NCBI RefSeq assembly: GCF_900112025.1
Contig: NZ_FOKL01000001.1
Location: 1,293,084-1,357,083, forward strand
Source of the DNA: Janthinobacterium sp. 344
GTDB taxonomy: Bacteria; Pseudomonadota; Gammaproteobacteria; Burkholderiales; Burkholderiaceae_D
Length of the DNA stretch: 64,000 nt
Direction of reading: 5' to 3'
The position numbers were made by a program, and so were the translations under genes. The stretch's first letter is position 1; each line of letters opens with the position of its first letter. The notes under the pieces are model-generated. The model had not been told where the DNA came from and did not search any database. It was given only the letters and a program-made list of their open reading frames with translations. Of the stretch, positions 45,168-52,575 are shown piece by piece.

Positions 45168-46424
45168 CTATTGTCCACCCTCTTTCGGCAACGCCAGCAT
45201 GTCCGCGCGGGGCCGGTCCCAGCCCGGCACATACGCGGGACACGGCCGGCTGCGGAACTGCTGCAGCTCGACGGTCGTGAAATTGGGCAACATGTCCGGG
45301 TTGAAGCGCACGTCCGTCAGCTTGTCCGCATCCAGCCTTGGCATGCGGGCAAAGCGGAACCAGGCGTCGGCATAGCAATTGTCTTCCTGCAAGGCACGCA
45401 GAGCGGCCAGGCTGCCCGTCGCCTGGGCCGACACGGCGATGCCAGGCGCCAGCTGCTGGCCCTGCTTACCCGTCTCGGCCAGGCCCGCCGGGCAGGCGGC
45501 GGGCGCCAGCGATTCCGGCAGCAGGCTCAGGGTGCCACGGCGCAGGGTGTAGACGTCCGCCTTGGCGTCCGTCCTGCTGTCGAGCGAGACATAGATCCAG
45601 CACAGCGGGTTGCTGGGAAACGCCGTCATCGCCACGTCCCACACGCGCGTGCCGGGGTCCAGCCGCTGCACGGCCGCCTCGATGCGCCCGCGGCCAAGGG
45701 CCGAGGCCACGCCCTGCGTGCCAATAAACGTGGCGGCCAGCGCAAAGGCCAGCAGCAGCCCTCCGCGCCCAAGCTCGCCTGCGCGCCCCTGCAGCACGGC
45801 CAGGACCGCGCCCAGCCCCAGCAGCACGACCAGCGAGGCCGGCGCCAGATAGGTTTGATACGTGAAGAAACACAGGGCCGCCGCCAAGGCCGCCAGCAGC
45901 ACGCTTTTGACGATGGCGGAACGCAAGGACATCAGCACGGGCACGCCCAGCAGCACCCAGAACATGGGCTCGACAATGAAGACCATGTCGCCGTACAGCC
46001 AGCGGCTGTTGAAGGGATAAAACGGGTGCAAGCCATAGGAATTGAGGAAATCCATGCCCATGTGCAAGCAGAATCCCAGCAGCAAACAGGCCGCCAGGCC
46101 GATGCGGGCGGGCACGCTCTCCTTGAGCAAGCGCCGCGCGCCGGGCCATAGCAGCCACAGCAGGGCCAGCAACAGCAGCGCCTGCGGCAAGGCCAGCAGC
46201 AAGGTATGCGTGTGGCCCCGGTGGTGCAGCATGTAGCCGAACGGACGCGGCAGCAACCTGGTCAGCACCAGGTCCAGGTCGGGCGCGTTGCTGGCAAACC
46301 AGGCCGTAAACAGAAACAGCGCGCGCCGGGTGCGCTGTGCGGGGGCTTGCGGCTCGGGCGGCAGGCTGCGGTGTACCAGTTCGCCGACCCCGAGGCCGAT
46401 GACCGAATGCGTAATATTATCCAT
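45168..46424 (-). CDS. DUF457/YdjM-type membrane-bound metal-dependent hydrolase
   Basis: A 418-residue integral membrane protein. The N-terminal half has the YdjM/DUF457 pattern: MDNITHSVIGLGVGEL, NAPDLDLVLTR, HHRGHTHTLL and LHMGMDFLNSYG, with His and Asp residues for metal binding between about eight spans. The C-terminal 160 residues are soluble and periplasmic-like with two Cys. Members are called hydrolases by fold; the substrate is unknown. Followed upstream by the GDYXXLXY gene on the same strand, with a palindromic repeat between. Confidence 0.85.
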   Translation of the reverse strand: MDNITHSVIGLGVGELVHRSLPPEPQAPAQRTRRALFLFTAWFASNAPDLDLVLTRLLPRPFGYMLHHRGHTHTLLLALPQALLLLALLWLLWPGARRLLKESVPARIGLAACLLLGFCLHMGMDFLNSYGLHPFYPFNSRWLYGDMVFIVEPMFWVLLGVPVLMSLRSAIVKSVLLAALAAALCFFTYQTYLAPASLVVLLGLGAVLAVLQGRAGELGRGGLLLAFALAATFIGTQGVASALGRGRIEAAVQRLDPGTRVWDVAMTAFPSNPLCWIYVSLDSRTDAKADVYTLRRGTLSLLPESLAPAACPAGLAETGKQGQQLAPGIAVSAQATGSLAALRALQEDNCYADAWFRFARMPRLDADKLTDVRFNPDMLPNFTTVELQQFRSRPCPAYVPGWDRPRADMLALPKEGGQ

Positions 46425-46466
46425 CGGGCAATTTTACAGGATACCGCCGCCCCGCAAGAACAAAGG

Positions 46467-46497
46467 CCGGGATCGTACCCTCAGGGTACGACCCCGG
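46467..46497. repeat. GGGTAC/GTACCC palindrome between membrane-protein genes
   Basis: Arms CCGGGATCGTACCC and GGGTACGACCCCGG (14 bp, one G-U type mismatch) with a TCA loop, 32 bp past the stop of the GDYXXLXY gene. A relative of the 27-bp elements at 32334 and 50285. Confidence 0.65.
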
Positions 46498-46528
46498 ATT
46501 TTGCCATGGGGTTTGTTCAATCAAGCGG

Positions 46529-48193
46529 CTACAGCGCCTGTAAATCTTCCCCGCGCATGCCCACCAGCAAGGCGCGCCCATCGGGCAGCACGCGGAATTC
46601 GCCATAGCGGGCCTTTTCCCAGCGCGCCGCCTCGCCTTCCTTGAAGAACCAGGCATCGCTGACCAGTACCCAGTTGCCATTCTTCGGCGTCAGCTCGAGC
46701 AGGAATTCGCCCGGTGCCAGCGCCTCGTTGGTGTACGGGCGCAGCAGTTCGGCCACGCCGCGCGCATCGCGCCGGGCCACCACGAGGGGCCGGCCCGGCG
46801 CCCGCTCCACGCTGGCCAACGTACTCAGGACGCCCAGGTTGACGAAATTGAGGCGCATGTAGTCGCCCTGCATCAGCGAACGGGGATCGACGGGTTCCAG
46901 CGCCACGAAGATGGCCTCGCCCTTGGCGATCAGCTGCTCTTTCTGCCAGATGCCGCCATTGGCGACCAGCAGCACCAGCAGCAGCCCCGCCAGCACGCCC
47001 AGGCGCACATGCCGGCTTTGCGCCGCCACGGGCGCGGGTGTGCTTTCCACCAGGTGCAGCACCTTGCCGCGCGTGGCCAGCCACGACAGCGCGCACAGGA
47101 GTCCGCCGGCCACGGCCAGCAGCGCCGCCTTGCTGGCCAGCGGCCAGGCCAGCTGATAATAAAAGCTGCCGATGATCCACGCCGCCGCCAGCGCGGCCGC
47201 CACGGCCACGCGCGTGCGCCCGCTCGTCAGGCAATACGCGAGGACCAGCAACACGGGACCGAGCGCCGGCATGAACCACGCCAGCACGATCAGCACCAGC
47301 GCCACGCCGATGGCGGGCAACTGGCGCAATGCGGGCCAGCGCCAGCCCGTCCAGACGGCGGCCGCCACGGCCAGCACCAGCGACACCCCATTCAGCACCT
47401 GCGCATACCAGGCGGCGGCCTGGTGCCGGGTCACTTCGCGCGTCACTTCGCCAACAAAGCCACCGCCCACGCTGGCGCCCAGCATGAAGGTCATGCCGGA
47501 CCAGGCGACCAGGCCCAGCAAGATGGCCAGCACCCAGCCCGTCGACAGCGATTCCAGGAAGGCGGCGATGGGCGCGCCGCGGCCATCGTTGAAGGCCTGC
47601 TTTTGCAGCCAGTGCGCGCCCAGCCACAATGCCAGGGCCAGCATCCAGGCCAGATACAGCTGCGTGGGATCATTCTCGAAAATCCAGTCGCGCCCGCTAT
47701 CGACGATGCCCAGCGCCAGCAGGCCGCAGGCGACGACTCCCAGCAGCACGCGCAGCCAGTCGCGCGGCAAGGCGGCGGCCACCACCAGGCAAGCCAGGCA
47801 CAGCAGCAGCGACGCCATCTGCGTGGAATAGTCGCGGTACAAGGCATAGCCCAGCAAGCCGCCGCCCACCAGCAGGCAGGGCACGGCCAGTTGCTCGACA
47901 AACAGCGCCACGCCCCGCATGCGGATCACCATGACGGCTGCCACCAGCACGATGGCCGCCACGACATACGCGCCGGGTCCATGGCGCACGATGCTTTCCA
48001 GCCCCACGCCCAGCGCCACCACCAGGGGAATGGCGGCCAGCCAGGCGCCGAACGCCGTCATCAGCACCAGCGGCCACGGCCGGACATCCTGCACGGGCCG
48101 GATGGCGCCGGGCGGCAACAGGCCGGCGCGCGTGGCATCGTCGATCAGGGTATCGAGCGCATCATCATTGCGCTGGGTATTCACGCCGCTCAT
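46529..48193 (-). CDS. DUF4401-GDYXXLXY fusion membrane protein
   Basis: A 554-residue protein joining two families usually encoded separately: an N-terminal DUF4401 part with many membrane spans (about residues 20-360) and a C-terminal GDYXXLXY domain (after about 385) whose hallmark is MQGDYMRLNF. The last 150 residues are probably periplasmic. The start at 48193 overlaps the stop of the DUF2157 gene by 4 bp and is preferred over an ATG 8 codons upstream. Function unknown; the DUF2157-DUF4401-GDYXXLXY set is conserved. Confidence 0.85.
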   Translation of the reverse strand: MSGVNTQRNDDALDTLIDDATRAGLLPPGAIRPVQDVRPWPLVLMTAFGAWLAAIPLVVALGVGLESIVRHGPGAYVVAAIVLVAAVMVIRMRGVALFVEQLAVPCLLVGGGLLGYALYRDYSTQMASLLLCLACLVVAAALPRDWLRVLLGVVACGLLALGIVDSGRDWIFENDPTQLYLAWMLALALWLGAHWLQKQAFNDGRGAPIAAFLESLSTGWVLAILLGLVAWSGMTFMLGASVGGGFVGEVTREVTRHQAAAWYAQVLNGVSLVLAVAAAVWTGWRWPALRQLPAIGVALVLIVLAWFMPALGPVLLVLAYCLTSGRTRVAVAAALAAAWIIGSFYYQLAWPLASKAALLAVAGGLLCALSWLATRGKVLHLVESTPAPVAAQSRHVRLGVLAGLLLVLLVANGGIWQKEQLIAKGEAIFVALEPVDPRSLMQGDYMRLNFVNLGVLSTLASVERAPGRPLVVARRDARGVAELLRPYTNEALAPGEFLLELTPKNGNWVLVSDAWFFKEGEAARWEKARYGEFRVLPDGRALLVGMRGEDLQAL

Positions 48194-49152
48194 GCCGCCT
48201 CCTGGCGCGTGCGCCACAAGATGCCTTGCACGGTCAGCGCCAGCAGCACGGCGGCGACCAGGCCCAGCATGATCAGCTTGCCCACCTCGCTGCCGCCGCC
48301 ACCGTTGAACAGCAAATACATCAAGCCCCCCACCAGCAGGGTATTGAGGCCCAGCGCCACGGCGCTCAGGCCAAACACGTCAAAGAACTGACTCGTGGCC
48401 AGCACCGTCGCGGCGACAGCCAGCAAGGCCAGCCCCGCCCAGTACGGCGACCCGACCTCGCTGCCGAACAGGGCGCTGACGGCCGTGCCCGTGATGAGGA
48501 TGGTGGCCAGCACCAGGCCCAGGCGCAAGGCCCAGCTGCCCGCGCCCGTCCAGCGCGCCAGCAGGGGCGAGACGAACGCACAGCCGGCCAGCACGACCAG
48601 CCAGCCGCTGACGAAAATGCCGATATCGTTCGAATCGATGCGCCAGCTGTGGCGCGCATGCGCCTGCATCCACAGGGCGGCGGCCGTGGCCAGGATCAGC
48701 ATCCATGGCGTCCACAGCACGTCGCTGCGCGCCACCAGGCACAGGGGCAAGGCCAGCGCGGCCCACAGGGCGAACAGCTGCCACGGATCGGCGCCCGTCT
48801 GGTAGGTCTGGCCGAAATACGCGAACAACCCGCCGATGGCCAGCAAGGCCACCAGCAGCAGGGGCACGCGCGCCTTCGGCACGGCGAACGCGCCCACGCA
48901 GGCGGCGGCAAACACGCCTTGCAGCAAGGCAAAGCGGCCCATGCGGCCCAGCTCTTCCCAGTTGGCGGCGACCCAGAAGATCAGCCCCATGCCCAGCAGC
49001 GCGGCACCGAGCACGGCCACGCCGCGCGGCAGCCAGTAGGCCAGGCGCGCCGGTTCGCGCTGGAAGCCGGCCACTTCCTGCAATTGCCGGGTTTGTTGGG
49101 CATCGAGCGCGTTGGCCGAGGCGAGCTGGTACACGGCGAGGCGTAAATCCAT
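48190..49152 (-). CDS. DUF2157 membrane protein
   Basis: A 320-residue protein with a soluble N-terminal DUF2157 stretch (VYQLASANALDAQQTRQL, then REPARLAYWLPRGV) and about ten membrane spans. No catalytic motif is visible. First gene of the pair with the DUF4401-GDYXXLXY gene; the family is nearly always found with such partners, so they probably form one membrane complex. The ATG at 49152 was chosen because the upstream residues are unlike the family. Confidence 0.86.
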   Translation of the reverse strand: MDLRLAVYQLASANALDAQQTRQLQEVAGFQREPARLAYWLPRGVAVLGAALLGMGLIFWVAANWEELGRMGRFALLQGVFAAACVGAFAVPKARVPLLLVALLAIGGLFAYFGQTYQTGADPWQLFALWAALALPLCLVARSDVLWTPWMLILATAAALWMQAHARHSWRIDSNDIGIFVSGWLVVLAGCAFVSPLLARWTGAGSWALRLGLVLATILITGTAVSALFGSEVGSPYWAGLALLAVAATVLATSQFFDVFGLSAVALGLNTLLVGGLMYLLFNGGGGSEVGKLIMLGLVAAVLLALTVQGILWRTRQEAA

Positions 49153-49195
49153 CGTCTGCTTTCTGTGGGAATGGTGGGGAACTCGGGGAATCAGG

Positions 49196-49486
49196 TCAGC
49201 GTTCGACGCTGACGCCGCGCCAGAAGGCGACGTGGCCGGCAATTTGCTTGGCGGCATCCTTGGGTTCGGGGTAATACCAGGCCGCGTTGGCATTGACGGC
49301 GCCATCGACGACGAGGTCGTAATAGCTGGCCGTGCCCTTCCACGGGCAGATGCTGGTGTGGCTGCTGGGACGCAAATACTCCTGCTTCACGGCCGCGAGG
49401 GGGAAATACACATTGTTTTCGACGAGTTCTACCTGCTCGTCCGTGGCGTGCGCGATGACGGCGCCATTCCAGCTGGCTGTTGGCAT
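49196..49486 (-). CDS. DUF427 domain protein
   Basis: A 96-residue single-domain protein of the DUF427 family: ASWNGAVIAHATDEQVELVE, YFPLAAV and SICPWKGTASYYDLVVDG are typical. The family has a conserved CPWKG loop and an unproven role. Good GGGAGG ribosome site. No signal peptide. Confidence 0.9.
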   Translation of the reverse strand: MPTASWNGAVIAHATDEQVELVENNVYFPLAAVKQEYLRPSSHTSICPWKGTASYYDLVVDGAVNANAAWYYPEPKDAAKQIAGHVAFWRGVSVER

Positions 49487-49556
49487 TTGACTATCCTCCC
49501 TCTGCAGCGAGTGTAGCCGAAAATGCCCGCCATGGCGCGCGCCATTGGGGCCCGGA

Positions 49557-50228
49557 TCAGGCGCCGCTGATGATCTGGCGCAAGGCTTGCTCGAACACCT
49601 CGGGCGGCTGGCCGCCGGAAATCAGGTGGCGCTCGTTGATGATGACGGCCGGCACCGAGTTGATGCCGTTCTGCTGATAGAAGCGTTCCTGGGCGCGCAC
49701 CTCGTCCGCATACGCACCGGACGCCAATACTTCGGCCGCCTTCGCCGTATCCAGGCCCACGTCGCCAGCGACTTTCAGCAGCACGTCGTGCGAGGACGGA
49801 TTCTGCCCCTGCGTGAAGTAGGCGTCGAACAGCGCCATCTTGAGTTGTTTCTGGCGCCCTTCCAGAGCGGCCCAGTGCAGCAGGCGGTGCGCGTCGAACG
49901 TGTTGTAGATGCGGCCGCGCTTGTCCATGGCAAAGGTAAAGCCCAGCTGTTCGCCGCGCGCGCGGATGGCTTCGCGCGACTGCGCCATCTGTTCTTCCGT
50001 GGAACCATATTTGCGGGCGATGTGTTCGCCGATATCCTCGCCTTCGGCCGGCATGTTGGCGTTCAGCTCGAAGGGCTGGAAGTGGATGTCTGCCTGGACG
50101 GTGCCATCCAGCTTGGCCAGCGCCTGCTCCAGCGATTTCAGGCCGATCACGCACCAGGGGCAGGAAACGTCGGAAACGAAGTCGATACGGATAGGGGTGG
50201 GGGTGGTGGCGGAGGTGGAAACAGTCAT
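49557..50228 (-). CDS. FrnE-like DsbA-family oxidoreductase
   Basis: A 223-residue thioredoxin-fold protein of the DsbA/FrnE group: FVSDVSCPWCVIGLKSLE carries the CPWC active site, with the helical insert (RIYNTFDAHRLLHWA) and cis-Pro loop NSVPAVIINE. There is no signal peptide, so it is a cytoplasmic disulphide exchanger or isomerase, often linked to stress. Same strand as plsY upstream, with a palindromic repeat between. Confidence 0.92.
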   Translation of the reverse strand: MTVSTSATTPTPIRIDFVSDVSCPWCVIGLKSLEQALAKLDGTVQADIHFQPFELNANMPAEGEDIGEHIARKYGSTEEQMAQSREAIRARGEQLGFTFAMDKRGRIYNTFDAHRLLHWAALEGRQKQLKMALFDAYFTQGQNPSSHDVLLKVAGDVGLDTAKAAEVLASGAYADEVRAQERFYQQNGINSVPAVIINERHLISGGQPPEVFEQALRQIISGA

Positions 50229-50284
50229 GGTGGGCAGCCTTTGCGCGGGTCGGTGGCGGCCGCACCGCGCGGCGCCGCAAGGTT

Positions 50285-50311
50285 GGGGTCAGATCCGGCG
50301 GGTCTGACCCC
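50285..50311. repeat. GGGTC palindrome between plsY and FrnE-like genes
   Basis: Arms GGGGTCAGATCC and GGGTCTGACCCC (12 bp, one G-U type mismatch) around GGC, 7 bp past the plsY stop. Nearly identical to the element at 32334. Confidence 0.7.
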
Positions 50312-50317
50312 GGTATT

Positions 50318-50962
50318 TTACTTCTTCTTCGCGGGCGCCTTGGCCGCGTCCTTCTTGCCGCCGATCTTGCTTTCCTTGCCAGAAAGCAAGTTGGCGATAT
50401 TCTGGCTGTGGCGGTAAGCCAGCAGCACGCTCATGACGATGACAGCCAGCAAGATGGGATCGACGCCGAACAGCAAGCCATAATAGAACGGCGCGAACAG
50501 GGCCGCCACCAGGGCCGCCAGCGAGGAATAGCGGAAGGCGTAGGCGATGATCAGCCAGGTGGCCAGCGTCGCCAGGCCCAGCCATGGATTGATGCCCAGC
50601 AGCACGCCCAGGGCCGTGGCCACGCCCTTGCCGCCGACGAAGCGGAAGAACACGGGCCACAGATGGCCGAGGAAGACGGCGATGGCCACCAGGGCCACGG
50701 CCATGTCGCCCACGCCCAGCGCGCTGGCAAAATGGTCGGCCAGGAACACGGCCAGCCAGCCCTTGGCGCCATCGCCCAGCAGGGTCATGATGGCGGCGCC
50801 CTTGTTGCCGCTGCGCAGCACGTTGGTGGCACCCGGATTTTTCGAGCCATAGGTGCGCGGATCGGCAATGCCGTAGACCTTGCTCATCACCACGGCAAAC
50901 GATATCGAGCCGAGCAAGTAAGCGGCCACTGTCATTGCCACGGTTGTAATTACTGGATTCAT
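50318..50962 (-). CDS. plsY: Glycerol-3-phosphate acyltransferase PlsY
   Basis: Transfers acyl groups from acyl-phosphate to glycerol-3-phosphate, the first step of membrane phospholipid synthesis. The 214 residues have about five spans and the three cytosolic motifs: [11 protein letters not shown] with [33 protein letters not shown] and [15 protein letters not shown]. The C-terminal tail is Lys-rich. Single gene. Confidence 0.96.
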   Translation of the reverse strand: MNPVITTVAMTVAAYLLGSISFAVVMSKVYGIADPRTYGSKNPGATNVLRSGNKGAAIMTLLGDGAKGWLAVFLADHFASALGVGDMAVALVAIAVFLGHLWPVFFRFVGGKGVATALGVLLGINPWLGLATLATWLIIAYAFRYSSLAALVAALFAPFYYGLLFGVDPILLAVIVMSVLLAYRHSQNIANLLSGKESKIGGKKDAAKAPAKKK

Positions 50963-51059
50963 TTCTTCCCTTTATTGTGTTTATTACACCAGCATCGAGG
51001 CTGGCGCAGCAGAATATACACCAGCGTCCAGCCCGGCGACAGGATGGCGTCTGGTTTTC

Positions 51060-51551
51060 TTAATCTTGCAGGGCGCACTGCACCGGCTGGGCGTTCAATA
51101 AATCAAGCAGCACCTGCGGCGCCAGCGAGACGAGGAAACCGCGCCGCCCGCCATTGATATAGATGCGCGGCAAGTCCAGGATCGATTGCTCCACATACAC
51201 GGGCATGGCCTTCTTCGTGCCGAACGGCGAGGTGCCGCCGATCATGTAGCCGGAATGGCGCTGCGCCACCTCGGGCTTGCACGGCTCGACGGACTTGCAG
51301 CCGATGCAGCGCGCCAGGTTCTTGGTCGAGACCTTGCAATCGCCATGCATGAGCACGATCAGCGGCTTGGCCGCCTCGTCCTGCATCACCAGGGTCTTGA
51401 TCACCGCATGTTCCGGCACGTTCAATTCGCGTGCCGAGACGCTGGTGCCGCCGTGCTCCTCATACGGATACGGATGCTCTTCGAAGGAAACTTGATGCTT
51501 GCGCAGCAACTGCGTCGCCTGCGTTTCGGAAATATGCTCTTTTTTAGCCAT
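51060..51551 (-). CDS. ybaK: Cys-tRNA(Pro)/Cys-tRNA(Cys) deacylase
   Basis: Trans-editing enzyme that clears mischarged Cys-tRNA(Pro). The 163-residue YbaK/EbsC fold shows YPYEEHGGTSVSARELNVP, VIKTLVMQ, LIVLMHGDCKVSTKNLAR, VAQRHSGYMIGGTSPFGTKK (family loop) and INGGRRGFLVSL. Normal length. Divergent from the endonuclease-fold gene. Confidence 0.96.
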   Translation of the reverse strand: MAKKEHISETQATQLLRKHQVSFEEHPYPYEEHGGTSVSARELNVPEHAVIKTLVMQDEAAKPLIVLMHGDCKVSTKNLARCIGCKSVEPCKPEVAQRHSGYMIGGTSPFGTKKAMPVYVEQSILDLPRIYINGGRRGFLVSLAPQVLLDLLNAQPVQCALQD

Positions 51552-51588
51552 GCGTGATACGCTGATCGTTCAGTGAGGAGTGCTAATT

Positions 51589-52575
51589 ATGCAGCAAGAA
51601 ATCCGCTTTGCCACATTCAATGTCTGCAACCTGGCCCCCGCCGGGGCAAAATTGTATGACAACCTGGACCCGTTGAGCCCCGCGCAGTATGAGGCCAAGG
51701 CGGAGTGGACAGCGCGGCAGATCGACCTGCTCGACGCCGACGTGATCGGCTTCCAGGAAATTTTCTCGCAAGCGGCCCTGCGCGACGTGCTGTCGCGCAC
51801 GCGCCGCTACCGCGAAGCCGTGCAGGCCGGCTACGACGCGGTGGACCCCGCCGGACGCATGCTGCCCACGGTGGCGCTGGTGTCGCGCCTGCCCCTGGCC
51901 GGCCCGGGCGTGGCCTTTGCGCACTTCCCGGCCGGCGTGCTCATCCCTGCCGACAGCCATGCGCCCGACGACAACGCCAGCCGCTTCGCCCGCGCGCCCC
52001 TGCACGTGCAGGTCATCTTGCCTGGTGGACAATTAACGGACGTGGTGGTGCTGCACCTGAAATCGCGCCGGCCCGACTACCGCCATGGCGACGGCAATGA
52101 TGCGCTCGCGTATGCGCTGGCCAACCTGCGCTCGCTGCAGCGGCGCGGCGCGGAAGCCGTGGCCGTGCGCGTGCTGGTGAGCGAGCTGGGCCACAGCGGC
52201 CGGCCGCGCATCGTGCTGGGCGACTTCAACGATATCGCCAATGCCGTCACCACGGCCATCGTCATGGGCGCCGGCGCGCCGTGCGCGCCGCACGGCGACG
52301 CGCCGGACATGCGGGAGCGCCTGTATGACGCCAACGCCATCCAGCGGCGCCAGGATGGCGCGCGCCACGCGGGCTACACGAATATCCACGACAGCGCCTA
52401 CATGACGATCGACCACATCCTCGTCTCCGAACATTTCCACCCCGCCTCGCCGCGCGCCATCGGCGCCGTGCAGGACGTGGTCTATCTGAATGACCATCTG
52501 CTGCTGGGACTGCCCCAGGCATCCGACCATGGCCAGGTGCTGGCGCGCCTCCAGCTGCTGGGAAACATCAGCTAA
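51589..52575 (+). CDS. Endonuclease/exonuclease/phosphatase-family protein
   Basis: A 328-residue DNase I-like fold enzyme: ATFNVCNLAP (Asn), GFQEIF (catalytic Glu), VVVLHLKSRRPD, GDFNDIAN (Asp-Asn) and ASDHGQVLA (final Asp-His). All metal-site residues are present; the substrate (nucleic acid, phosphoester or lipid) is unknown. No signal peptide is visible. The start has GAGGAG eight bases upstream. Its stop overlaps that of the GGDEF-EAL gene by 4 bp. Confidence 0.88.
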   Translation: MQQEIRFATFNVCNLAPAGAKLYDNLDPLSPAQYEAKAEWTARQIDLLDADVIGFQEIFSQAALRDVLSRTRRYREAVQAGYDAVDPAGRMLPTVALVSRLPLAGPGVAFAHFPAGVLIPADSHAPDDNASRFARAPLHVQVILPGGQLTDVVVLHLKSRRPDYRHGDGNDALAYALANLRSLQRRGAEAVAVRVLVSELGHSGRPRIVLGDFNDIANAVTTAIVMGAGAPCAPHGDAPDMRERLYDANAIQRRQDGARHAGYTNIHDSAYMTIDHILVSEHFHPASPRAIGAVQDVVYLNDHLLLGLPQASDHGQVLARLQLLGNIS

